Source: Plotosus lineatus (lineage: Eukaryota > Chordata > Actinopteri > Siluriformes > Plotosidae). Taken from it: a stretch of 64,000 bases of DNA. This document shows positions 45,061 through 56,137 of this stretch, piece after piece. A program made the translations under genes and the position numbers. Where the stretch lies: assembly GCA_024760905.1 (NCBI GenBank), contig CM045739.1, positions 5,001 to 69,000 on the forward strand, given 5' to 3'. The notes under the pieces were generated by a model. The model was given only the letters and a program-made list of their open reading frames with translations, did not search any database and was not told the origin of the DNA. Numbering within the stretch: position 1 is the stretch's first letter; the number at the start of each line of letters is the position of its first letter.

Positions 45061-45480
45061 CGACCGATAGTCGAACCTCGGATTCAGGAGGAACAAAGTT
45101 GGTTTTCGTCCTGGCCGCAGCACTCTTGACCAACTCTATACGCTCCACAGGATTCTGGAAGGGGCATGGGAGTTTGCCCAATCTGTCCACATGTGCTTTG
45201 TGGATTTGGAGAAGGCTTTCAACCGTGTCCCTCGAAAGATCTTGTGGGGCGTGCTCCAAGAATACGGCGTTCCGGATCCGTTGCTATGAGCTATTCGGTC
45301 GCTGTATCACCAGAGCCAGAGTTTGGTCCGTATTGGTAACAGCAGGTCGGATTCGTTTCCAGTGGGAGTTGGAGTCCGCCAAGGCTGTCCTTTTTCACCG
45401 ATAATTAATTATTTTCTTTTTATTTTTTATCTGAGTCTGACTGATCTTTTATTTTTGAAAAAAATCATTTATTTTGAAAA

Positions 45481-46350
45481 AATGACCGGCTTTTCTGTTA
45501 TATCTCAGTCATTTGAGCGCTAAAATGTAACAAACAAACAAACAAGCAAACTGAGTATGAAACAGATATCTTTAGAAAGTTTCTTTGCGAAGTGGAAAAG
45601 TCCCAGTGAAGAGACAGAAAAAGAGCCTACGACTTCCAAGTAAAAGAAAGGTTTCGATAGACAATACCAGGCGTCCTACTTGAAATGTGAATTTATCGTG
45701 ACAGGTGATTCCCACACACCGAGTCCGCTCTTGCACGATATGCAGTGACCAGCTCACTAATGAGGCAATGAAGCCTTCAAAACTGCTTAATCATTTGGAG
45801 ACCAAGTACCCTGGATGAAAAGACAATCCCCAGGAGTATTTTGAAAGAAAAAAAAAACAGGAACATTCAGGACAGAAGAAATTACTGATGGCCACCACAT
45901 CAATAAATGCGAATGCCCTGAGAGCATCATACTTGGTGGCTTACCGTATTGCTCAGGTTAAAAAGCCAGTCATTATTTGAGAAGAATTGATATTTCCCTC
46001 CACTAAACACATTTGCCAGGAACTTATTGGAAAGGCTGCTGTTTAAAAGATAGCACAAGTTCCTCTGTTGGCCAGCACCGTGACTCGGTGCATTGAGGAA
46101 ATAGCCGAAGACATTGAGACACAATTGTTGGAAAGAACTAATACATCACCATAGTACACATCCCAGGTTGATGAATTTACAGATGTTGACAACAAGACAA
46201 TACTACTTGTTTATGTGCGATATCTTTATCAGGAAGCTGTGCATGATGATATGTTATGTGCACTATCAATGTCAACCAACGATACAGCCTCAGAGCTGTT
46301 AAAGTCGCTGGATGGTTATATATCAGGAAAACTGAAATGGTCCTTTTGTA
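45481..46350 (+). pseudogene. ZBED/hAT-type transposase remnant
   Basis: Pieces in shifting frames: MKQISLESFFAKWKSPS (N-terminus), TNEAMKPSKLLNHLETKYP-like BED finger remnant near 45750-45820, ASYLVAYRIAQVKKPVI, LLASTVTRCIEEIAEDIETQ, QVDEFTDVDNKTILLVYVRY and LCALSMSTNDTASELLKSLD. The order matches ZBED5/SCAND3-like hAT transposases, which cut and paste DNA. Many stops, C-terminal dimerisation part absent. Confidence 0.65.
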
Positions 46351-47080
46351 TAGTACATATTATATTTTGTTTATTTGGACAATACAGACACTGCCCGATT
46401 TACAGTTTTAATTGGTTCCGGACGGCCGAACGTACGTTGAAAGTGAACGTAAGTTGTTACAGTGACATATGACGTGTGACATATGATGCTCATACTGTAC
46501 TATACATCAATAATTACCATTACCGTATCTCATAAAACACCCCTAAATCAATTATTATAAACATAACATTGTAAAATAATATCAACATTCATTTCAAATA
46601 AGTCACTTATTTATACCAAGACACTTTACATGGAGCTTAAAACAGCCAATCAACGCTTACAATATGTGAGGCGCTCAATACTGAAAGTAGTGTACTTGTG
46701 AAAGTAGTGTACTTGCTGTGGGTTATACGGACTTCTGGTCTTTCAAGTACGCAAGAGTGCTGTAGAACTCGCTTAGAACACAGCCTGCACCGATGTGAAT
46801 CACCAGCAAAGCGGACAGTTCTCTTTCTTTTGTGGATTCGGGATTTCATTCATTTTACAACTCTCTTTGCTTTACTGAGTATGCATGGTGGATTGCGCTG
46901 ATCCGAGCAGATAGTTAATTCCTCTCTGTGTATGAGACTTGCACCCATGCTAGTAGGCTTATGCTTCTGACCAACCATATTTGCTTGGGGTTACAAAAGA
47001 CCGTAAAACAGTGTAAACACAAAGATGACAGAGACGACGTCTTAACACAAGGGTAACACACTATATAACTGATGTGTGTG
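46351..47080. other. Mostly unassigned; MITE-like piece
   Basis: 46370-46470 has ACAGACACTGCCCGATTTAC and GAACGTACGTTGAAAGTGAA. This resembles the complement of the end at 62640-62715 (AACGTAAGTCAGGGAGCGTC), perhaps an inverted-repeat transposon. No matching partner or gene found nearby. Confidence 0.35.
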
Positions 47081-47112
47081 TGTGTATATATATATATATA
47101 ATATATATATAA
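47081..47112. repeat. TG/TA microsatellite
   Basis: GTGTGTGTATATATATAT-type dinucleotide run next to the Rex3 3' end, possibly the target site. Confidence 0.8.
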
Positions 47113-50100
47113 TCATTATCATCTTCCGCTAAGTCCAGGGTCGGGTCGCGGGGGCAGTAACCTAAGCAAAGAGGTCCAGACGTACCTCTCCCCAGCCACT
47201 TCCTCCAACTCTCTCAGGGGGACATCGAGGCGGTCCCAGACAATCCGAGAGACATAGTCCCTCCAGCATGTTCTAGTTCAACCCCAGGGTCTCTTTCCTG
47301 TTGGACATGCCCGAAACACCACACCAGGGAGGGGTCCAGGAGGCATTCTGACCAGATGCCCGAGCCTCCTCAACTGGCCTCTCTCAATATGGAAGAGCAG
47401 CGGATCTACTCCGAGCTTTCCACGGATGGTAGAGCTTCTCACCTTATCTCTCAGGGAGAACCCCACCACCCGCCAAAGGAAGCTCATTTCAGCCGCTTGT
47501 ATCCGTGATCTTGTTCTTTCGGTCACTACCCAAAGCTCATGACCATAGATGAGGGTTGGAACGTAGATCAACTGGTAAATTGAGAGCTTCGCCTTGCGGC
47601 TGAGCTCCTTCTTCACCACAACGGATTGGTAAAGACATTACGTAACAGCAGAGGCTGCAGCGATCCATCTGTCAATCTCTCGCTCCATCCTTCCCTCACT
47701 CGTGAACAAGACCCCAAGATACTTAAACTCCTCCACTTGGGCCAGGACCTCATTCCCGACCCGGAGGGTGCATTCCACCCTTGTCCGACTGAGAACCATG
47801 GCCTCGGACTTGGAGGTACTGATCCTCATCGCGGCCACTTCGCACTCAGCTGCGAATCGCTCCAATGAGAGCTGGACGTCCCGACTTGATGAAGCCAAAA
47901 GGACAACATCATCCGGAAAAAGCAGAGACAAGATCCGATGGCCACTAGACCTGAACCCTCAACGCCTCAACTGCGCCTAGAAATTCTGTCCATAAGAATT
48001 ATGAACAGAATCGGTGACAAAGGACAGCCTTGGCGGACTCCAACTCGCACCGGAAACGAATTCGACCTGTTATTGCCAATGTGGATCAAACTCTGGCTCC
48101 AGTGATACAGCAACCAAATGGCTCATAGCAACGGGTCTGGAACGCCATACTCTCGGAGCACGGCCCACAAGATCGTTCGAGGGACACAGTCGAAAGCCTT
48201 CTCCAAATCCACAAAGCACATGTGGACAGATTAGGCAAACTCCCATGCCCCCTCCAGAATCCTGTGGAGTGTATAGAGTTGGTCAAGAGTGCTACGGCCA
48301 GGACAAAAACCCACTTTGTTCCTCCTGAATCCGAGGTTTGACTATCGGTCGGATCCTCCTCTCTAGTACCCCTGCATAGACTTTCCCAGGTAGGCTGAGG
48401 AGTGTAATTCCCTGATCAGTAAAACACACCCTCCGGTCCCCCTTCTTAAAAATCGGGACCACCACACCAGTTTGCCAATCCAGAGGTACAGCCCCTGATG
48501 ACCACGCAATGTCAACCAAGACAGACACATGTCAACCAAGACAGTCCTACAGCATCCAGGGCCCTGAGATATTCTGGGCGGATCTCGTCCAACCCCGGAG
48601 CTCGACCACCGAGGACTTTTTTGACAACCTCAGTGATCTCCACTCCAGTGATGGGCAGACCCCCACTCAAACCCCCAGGGTCTTCCTCTTCCACAGAAGG
48701 CGTGTTGGTGGGATTGAGGAGGCCCTCAAAGTATTCCCTCCACCTCTCGACGACATCCCCAGTCGAGGTAAGCAGCTCCCCACCTCCACTGTAAACAGTG
48801 TTTTGTGAAGAACTGCTTCCCCCTCCTGAGGCATCAGCTGGTGGTCCAGAACCTTTTTGAGGCCAACCAATAATCACTCTCCAGGCCCTCACTTAACTCC
48901 TCCCATGCCCGAGATTTTGCATCTGCGACAGCCTCGGCTGCAGCACGTTTGGCCTGCCGGTACCTGTTTGCTGCCTTGGGAGTCCCACAGGCTAATCAAA
49001 CCCGATAGGCCTCCTTCTTCAGCTGGACGGCCACCTTCACCGCATGGTCCACCACCGGGTTCAGGGATTACCGCTACGACAAGCACTGACGACCTTATGG
49101 CCACAGCTATGGCTGTCGCCTCAGCAATGGAGGCACAAAACATGGCCCATTCGGATTCCATGTCCCCCGCCTCCTCCGGGACATGGTTGTAGCTCTACTG
49201 GAGGTGGGAGTTAAAGGCCTCTTGGTCAGGGGACTCCGCCAAACGTTCCCAGCAGACCCTGATTACACGCTTGGGCCTGCCAGGTCGGGAAGGCAGCCTC
49301 CCCCACCACCGAAGCCAACTCACCACAAGGTAGTGATCGGCAGACAGCTCAGCTCCTCTTTTCACCCGAATGTCCAGAACATATGGTCACAAGTCCGATG
49401 ACACGATGACAAAGTCAATCATCGAATTGCGACCTAGGATGTCCTGGTGCCAAGTGCACTTATGGGCACACTTGTGTTCGAACATGGTGTCCATAATAGA
49501 CAAACTGTGATGAGCACAGAAGTCCAACAACGAAACACCATTCAGGTTCAGACTGGAGAGGCCGTACATACCGATCACACACTTCCAGGTCACACTATCA
49601 TTGCCCACATGGGCTTTGAAGTCTCCATGAGTCTCCCGAGGGAGTGTTCTCCAACCCCCCCCAAGACTCCAAAAAGGGTGGGTACTCTGTTATTTCTACT
49701 TATGTACCAAATGACAGTTCAGTCAGGACCCATCCCCCCGCCCGAACACGGAGGGAAGCTACCCTTTCGTCAACTGGGGACAACACCAACATTTGGGCCC
49801 TGAGTCGGAGGGCAACAAGAATACCCAGACCGGCTCGCCACCTCTCCCCATGAGCAACTCCAGAATCGAATAAGGTCCAGCCTCTCTCGAGATGGATGGT
49901 TCCAGAGCCCAAGCTATGCGTTGAGGTGAGCCCGACTATATCTGGTTGGTATCGCTCCACGGCTCCTTCCCCGCTAGAGAGGTGACATTCCATGTCCCGG
50001 GGGTCAGAGTCAGTAGCCGAGGATCGGTCTGACAGAACCTATGCCTTTGGTTGTGTAACACCAGCTTGATATAGCTGTGCTAGATTATATGCTAGGTTCT

Positions 50101-51672
50101 AGAGGAGTAGACTGAATTGTGGAGATTTAAAGTTGAACAGCCGGCAGATTTATTACAATTTGCAATATCACAAGAAACAGTGCAAACAATGTTGTAGAAC
50201 GCTCTTTACAAAATAAAAATAAAATAGGCTTAGAGTCTCTAAGGTTCGATTTGTGTGAATTCGGGAGGTTTTTTCCAGGATTGTGATCCGTTTGGGATAA
50301 AGGTGTTTTATTTGTTCTTATCTGGGATCCTGTGATTTGAAGTGGTTGGGTCTGTAGATCTACTCTCACATCCAGAGAGCAGTTGGCCACACTGCTTCTG
50401 GATCCGCCAAGAGTTCTCACTGGGTTTAGCTCGCCATCCGTGTCCGAAACCAGCTTCAAGATCAGATCCAGGTCCACTAAAAATCCAGTCTGCACATGCA
50501 GTACAGACACAATGAATAAAATATTTCTTAACAGTAGTTTCTAAATAAAATGAGATCTCATAAAATGTTCAAAATCTTTTACATTGCTGTTTTAACACTG
50601 GTTTTACTTCCATGAATTCAAAATGTATTGCTATGTAGCATAACAACTTATTTCTATGAAATAACACATAAATGAAATGACAAAAGTGCATGAAAGGCAC
50701 TGAATGGAATGGAATACAAAACAAAAGTGCTTATCTGCACTACTTTAGTGCATTAGCAAAAGTGCTTCAACAAAAACATTTAGAAAAATAAAATGTAAGG
50801 CTCATTTTGTGCACAGCACAATCTTTGTTGTGTACTCCGACTGGTTTTAGCCTTTTAGAGACAAAAAATAGTGCACACGGTTTTAAAAGTCACCATGTGT
50901 AAAGTTAGCATAGGTTTTTAAGCTAGCTTCATGTTGTAATGACTCACCGGAGTTTCCAAGAAAACAAACACTCTCCACCCGGTTTGATTGAGTGAGAACA
51001 AAACACATACAAGGCTCTGAAAAGTACATAAACTTAGTTAAACTTGTTAAAAGTTCACTTAAACACATTTTGGATCGTTTGACTCACTTGTGTAGCTTTT
51101 CGAGTGCTCTGTGTGTGTGTCCTGCTCTGCAGCACGCTCTGCTGTGCTTAGCTAGGTGCATGCAGCATGTGCTTATGATGCGTTCAAGGGGACTAGGAAA
51201 CTATAGTGCTTTCAGGGAGCGTTGGAAATTAGGGTTTTTTTCCAATAAAATTAGTAACCATGTATTTATATGGGTTACACCTGCCACCCAACTCACACTG
51301 CACCCGACCCCTAAAACTCCTCCCACGGGTGGTGGGTCCATGGGAGGGCGGACCCATGTCTCCTTTTCAGGCTCAGCCCAGCCAGGCTCCATGGGCAAAA
51401 GCCTGACCACCAGGCACTCGCCTTTGAGCCCCTCCCCCGGGACTGACTCCAGGAGGGAACCCCGGTGACCCGTGTCCGGGCAAGGGAGACTGCTTCCTTT
51501 GATCTCTCTGAGATGTCATAGGGGTCTTCTGAATCATACTTCGTCTGGACCTTCACCCGGGACCTGTTTGCCTTGGGTGATCCTACCAGGGGCATTATGC
51601 CCCTGACAACATCGCTCCTAGGATCATTAGGTCAAGCAAACCCCTCCACCACGATAAGGGATAAGGTGGCTG
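47113..51672 (-). mobile_element. Rex3: Rex3 LINE, minus strand, split by a solo LTR
   Basis: 3' end at 47113 (CATTATCATCTTCCGCTAAG) through the RT (48000-48900) and endonuclease (49387-49993) to about 50053, then the 5' UTR at 51280-51672 (ends ACCCCTCCACCACGATAAGG). The Rex3 forward primer motif (CGGTGACAAAGGACAGCC) is at 48013. Frames are broken many times; more diverged than the other copies. The 1.2-kb insertion is listed separately. Confidence 0.85.
50054..51279 (-). repeat. Probable solo LTR within Rex3
   Basis: Interrupts Rex3 with termini TGTAAC...GTTACA (minus: TGTAACCCATATAAATAC to GCTGGTGTTACA). On the minus strand an AATAAA signal lies about 90 bp before the end, as in retroviral R regions. 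The Rex3 flanks share about 4 bases (GTTG/CCTG, ancestral GCTG), consistent with a decayed target duplication. No internal genes. ERV versus Ty3 class is undetermined. Confidence 0.55.
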
Positions 51673-51775
51673 CCTAATCTGGTACTAAAGGTGGTGGTAT
51701 TTGTTTTGTGATCAATCAACGCTGGTGTAGGTACTAAACACTGCATGCTCCCCACAATTGGAATACATCAGCATC

Positions 51776-53402
51776 AAATGCAGACCCTCCTAGCCTCCCA
51801 AGAGAATTTGCTTCCGTTATACTGATTGGCGTTTACATCCCACCATCGGCTAATGCCAACTTAGTCATCACGGAGCTAGCAACCTATATATCATCCGTTG
51901 AAAGCGCTTATCCCGACGTAGCAGGCACTGTGCTCGGTGCTTTAATCACACCACCTTGTCCAACGAACTCCCCAACTATATTCAACAAGTCACATGTCCT
52001 AGCAGAGGCACTAACACACTGCTACGTTGCCATCAGCGATGCATAGCGAGCTTTCACCCGGAAAATCTTGCCACGCCATGCTGCATCCTCATCCCGAAAT
52101 ACAAACAAAAACTTAAAGCCAAAAACACCACGTCAAAACAGTTAAGTCCTGGTCCACAGCAGTCGTTGATACCCTGAGAGGTTGCTTCGAATGCACTGAT
52201 TGGGATGTATTCAGTGCAGGTGCGAACTGCTTCGACATGCTCATGGACGTGGTGACATCATACATTAACTTCTGTGTGGATTTGTGCATCCCAACGAAAA
52301 CTGTGATGACATACAGCAATAACAAACCTTGGTTTACAAAAGACATTTTACTCATACACAAGAAAAAGAACTCTGCTTTCCTTAGCGGAGACAAGGTGTT
52401 ATACACCACTGCTAAATATTGATTGAGGTCTGCAAGCATGAAAGCCAAATCAAACTACCAATGAGAAGCTTAGGGACTGTTTCCAGATCACAGACTGGAG
52501 CTTGCTTGGTGATTCCTTTGGTGATGACATCGACGGCCTCACAGACTGTATCACTGATTACATGAACTTCTGCATGGACAGCACTGTGCCAACACGAAGG
52601 GTATGGTGCTTCTCCAACAACCACCCGTGGGTCACCCCTGAGCTTAAAGTCCTCCTGAACGAGAAGAAGAGGGCTTTCATCTCGGGGGATAGAGAGGAAC
52701 AGAAGAAGGTCCAGCGTGAGCTCCAGTGGAGGATCAGGAGGGCCAAGAAGGACTATGGAAAGAAGATGGAGGAGAAGCTGGCTCATAACAACGTGCGGGA
52801 CGTCTGGAGAGGACTAAAGACCATGTCTGGATTTCGGCAGAGTGTCAGAGGGACAGCTGATGGTGACCAGCCCTGGGCGGATGAATTAAACTGTTACTTC
52901 AACAGGTTTGATTCTCCCCCCTCCCCCTCTGCCCCCTCCCCGCCCCCCCTTCACACGTCTCCAGACCAGCAGATACCTCCCCTCTCCCCAGGCCAACTTC
53001 ACTTGACTGCTGCAGCCCTACAGACACATCCCCCTCCCACTGCAGCCCAGCCCAGTCCCCTCTCTTCCTCACATCAGACCAGGTGAGGAGACAGTTGAGG
53101 CGACTAAATCAGAGGAAATCTGCAGGACCAGATGGCATCAGTCCCAGGCTACTGAGGACCTGCACGGACCAGCTCTGTGAGGTCCTATGCCAACTGTACC
53201 TGAGCCTCAGCCTGGAGAAGGCTCCCGTCCTGTGGAAGACCTCCTGTGTGGTCCTGGTTCCCAAAACAGCTCAAGCGAAGGAACCGGCCCACTACAGACC
53301 TGTCACCCTGACCTCCCATCTCATGAAGACCATGGAAAGGCTCCTCCTTGAACACCTCCGCTCTATGGTGAACCCCACCCTAGACCCGCTGCAGTTTGCA
53401 TA
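51776..53402 (+). pseudogene. Rex1-like LINE: endonuclease and RT N-terminal part
   Basis: 51776-52100 resembles the Rex1 endonuclease (VILIGVYIPPSANANLVITE) in broken frames. 52237-52422 and 52502-53086 give TDYMNFCMDSTVPTRRVWCF, PWVTPELKVLLNEKKRAFIS and DVWRGLKTMSGFRQS. 53083-53403 gives NQRKSAGPDGISPRLLRTCT and KTSCVVLVPKTAQAKEPAHY, ending at NPTLDPLQFA. The RT catalytic part is missing. Rex1/Babar clade by these motifs. Confidence 0.7.
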
Positions 53403-53635
53403 ATGATGTTTCTCTCGTCTTTGGTGATGTTGTCATAGGCGGAAGCAAAGTCGAGGGCTTTGTTTATTTATGCCTCAGGGAGAAGTTCCTCATTATATAC
53501 AGACACGAACTGTCTTCATTAAATAAAAGAAACGAACTCGTAACTTCATGCCGACACAGGAAAAAAAATCATTATTATGCAACACACCCCCTTAAGTACA
53601 CTAAGTATTTGATCAGTATCTAAACATATATACTT
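53403..53635. other. Unassigned fragment next to Rex1 end
   Basis: The minus strand at 53403-53480 reads KALDFASAYDNITKDERNII in one frame, a coding-like stretch I cannot assign. Joins the Rex1 piece at LQFA without duplication. Confidence 0.3.
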
Positions 53636-53682
53636 GTGTATGTGTGTGTATGTGCTTACGCACGTGAACGTGTATGTATATA

Positions 53683-53730
<48 letters not shown>
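53636..53730. repeat. TG/TA microsatellite
   Basis: TGTGTATGTG followed by an uninterrupted TATA run (about 53675-53728). Confidence 0.85.
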
Positions 53731-53732
<2 letters not shown>

Positions 53733-53895
53733 TGTGTACATATGAGTCCACGGGCATGAGAAAAACTAATGTATGCATGTATCGATATTTAAAAAAAACC
53801 CACCCCCGAATACATAATGAACACCACCCCATCTAGAGGACGCCATGTTCATCGACATAGTATCTCCCCCAGCACTTTGTAATCATTCTTCTATA

Positions 53896-53950
53896 ATCAC
53901 CTGAAGAGAGAGGATGGTTTCACCACCCCTCGAAACAGATCTGTAGTGAT
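53896..53950 (+). ncRNA. Hammerhead ribozyme, consensus core (type I)
   Basis: Stem I ATCAC (53896-53900) pairs GTGAT (53946-53950). The core CTGAAGA (53901-53907) fits CUGANGA. Stem II 53908-53931 (GAGAGG with CCCCTC, one mismatch, then TGG with CCA, loop TTTCA) is followed by GAAA (53932-53935). Stem III ACA/TGT has a GATC loop (53935-53944), and the cleavage base A is at 53945. All conserved core bases are present, and the very short stem III matches hammerheads known in Penelope-like elements and retrozymes. Self-cleavage is predicted after 53945. The host element is not identified. Confidence 0.7.
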
Positions 53951-54061
53951 AAGTGGAGTTTCAATAGAAAGTCTTTGTCCTGTCCTTTTATTTTTGTTAT
54001 TTGCTCTACCAAAAAGTATTGAGCACTCTCCTACGGAAGGATCTACTCAGAAAATCCTCTC

Positions 54062-54118
54062 TCTCTCTATATATATATATATATATGTGTGTGTATATAT
54101 ATGTATGTATGTATGTAT
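54062..54118. repeat. TC/TA/TG/TATG microsatellite
   Basis: CTCTCTCTATATATAT.. GTGTGTGTATATATATGTATGTATG run. Simple repeat. Confidence 0.85.
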
Positions 54119-54119
54119 A

Positions 54120-54240
54120 ATTATTATTGTATATGTATCTATTTTGCACCCCCTACTGATGGTACTCCAAGAGCCTGTAACAGTGAATTTCTCCATTGTG
54201 AGATTAATAAAGCTGTATCTTATCTTATCTTATCTTATGC
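54120..54240 (+). repeat. LINE 3' tail with (TTATC)n
   Basis: GAGATTAATAAAGCTGTATC followed by four TTATC units, the typical 3' end of fish L2/Rex-type LINEs. The body upstream is not recognisable. Confidence 0.6.
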
Positions 54241-54925
54241 AATAAAGCTGGAACATCAGATCACATCATACAATACCGGATATGTATGGAAAAAAACTAA
54301 AGGTCATGACCGACTACAAAAAAATCCCTCCATTCCATCTGACACCGATACAGACCTTCCAAACAAACTAAATGAACCATTATTGAGAGCATTCTCACCT
54401 CATCCGTAACAGTTTGATATGGCAGCTTAGACAGTAACTCACGGAAAATCTACAGCGCATTGTCACTAAATCATCCAGGATCATTGACACCCCCTTCCAT
54501 CAGTCGAATCAATTTATCACAAACGCTCAATCTTAAGAGCACAAAAAATCACCTCTGATTCCCTCTCACCCTGTCCATCATTTGTTTCAACCGCTGCCCT
54601 CTAGGAGGCGATATCGCTCTCTACCCACCAGAACATCTCGCTTCAAGAACAGTTTTTTTTTCCCTGCAGTCATAAGGACTCTGAACTCTTTGCACTAAAT
54701 GCACATTGCACTCTTGTTTGTAGTTTTGTTTTTTTTCCGTCAGACATGTCTATAGTTGATGTGAATTATGCTTGTTATTATTTGTATTATGTGTGCTGTC
54801 ATTGTTGTATGATGTGTGTTGCTAACGTCTTTTGTAACTTTTGTCATAGCTGAGTGCTGTACCAATAGCAAATTACACCAACTTGGTTGTGTGGTCATTA
54901 ATGAATGATTCTGATTCTGATTCTA
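54241..54925 (+). pseudogene. Decayed LINE fragments (L2/Rex-like)
   Basis: 54241-54374 has NTGYVWKKTKGHDRLQKNP and DLPNKLNEP, similar to the pre-RT region of L2/jockey-type LINEs. 54375-54925 has a 3' end with STAALWEAISLYPP-like pieces and a 3' UTR ending (ATTCTG)n. The two are joined after an internal deletion. Clade uncertain. Confidence 0.45.
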
Positions 54926-56137
54926 ATGCAACCGTGAGGGGGGCACAAAGCAGTGTCTCTCCCTCACGCCGGTTCCAAGCCCAGATAAATGCAAAGTGTT
55001 GTGTCAGAAAGGGCATCTGGTGTAAAACAAATGCCAAATAAAATATGCAAGTCACAATAAAGAATGTCATACCGGATCGGTTGAGGCCCGAGTTAACAAT
55101 GATTGCCATCAGTGCTGTTAACCAACAGGGTGTTGGTGGAAATTGGACAACTGTTGGTCGAAGACGTTGAAGAAGGAGAGGCGGGAGGCATGTCCAAAGG
55201 CAAAGAGAGAAAAGGAAAGGCATGAGTCTAGGACTGAAAGTAGGGACTTTGAATATTGGAACTATGGCATGAAAAGGTAGAGAGCTGGCTGACATGATGC
55301 AGAGGAGGAAGGTGGACATACTGTGTGTTCAGGAGACCAGGTAGAAAGGTAGCAAGGCTAGAAGCTTAGAAGCAGGGTTTAAGCTGTTTTTTCATGGTGT
55401 GGATTGGAAGAGAAATGGAGTAGGAGTCATCTTGAAGGAGGACTTTGTCAGGAATTTTCTAGAAGTTAAAAGAGTGCAAGACAGAGTGATGAGTCTCAAG
55501 TTAGAAATTGAAGGTGTGATGTTCAGTTTTGTCAGTGCTTATGCCCCACAGGCAGAATGTGAGCTAGAAGAGGAGAGATTCTGGAGTGAGTTAGATGAAG
55601 TGATGAAGAATACCCCCAGAGGTGAAAGAGTGGTCGAGTGTTGCCAAAAAGCATAGGATGGTGGTGTGAAGGATGATGCTGATGGTGACGAAGGTGAAGA
55701 AGGCAAACGCAGAGCAGAAGACAAGGTGGTGGAAGCTGAAAAAGGAAGAATGTCGGGTTGTCTTCAAAGAGGAGTTGAAACAGGCTTTGGGTGGTCAGGA
55801 AGTGCTTTCAAATGATTGGACAACTACAGCTCCTACCTGTCTCATACTTGGTGTGTCATCTGGAAGGAGAGGAGATAAGGAGACTTGGTGGTGGAATGAG
55901 GAAGTGCAGGAGTGTGTGCAAAAGAAGAGGCTAGCTAAGAATAAGTGGGACATTAAGAGGATCGAAGAGAGTAAACAGGAGTACAGGGAGACATGGCGTA
56001 ACGCGAAGGTAGTGGTAGTGGTGTCAAAGGCCAAACAGAGGGCATATGATGACTTGTATGCTCGGTTGGAAAGTAAAGAGGGAGAAAATGATTTTCAGGT
56101 TGGCAGAGAAGAGAAATAGAGATGGGAAGGACATGCA

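Larger units (their letters stand above)
42062..45400 (-). mobile_element. Rex3: Rex3 LINE, near-complete, 5' inverted (twin-primed)
   Basis: Target duplication ATAATTAATTAT at 42050-42061 and 45401-45412 brackets the whole. 42062-42950 is the 3' part on the minus strand; 42960-45400 is the 5' part (from the Rex3 5' end) on the + strand. The RT is split at [13 protein letters not shown]: the inverted part ends there and the 3' part resumes there with about 20 nt lost. This is the structure made by twin priming, in one insertion event. Confidence 0.85.
41978..46350 (+). mobile_element. hAT transposon (ZBED-like), split by Rex3
   Basis: Left terminus CAGTGGTCCCCAACCCCTGG (41978) is a hAT terminal repeat. 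The sequence is interrupted at 42061 by a Rex3 and resumes at 45401, leading to a ZBED-type transposase (45481-46350). The right terminus is not found: similarity stops near 46350, where other AT-rich sequence begins. Confidence 0.7.
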
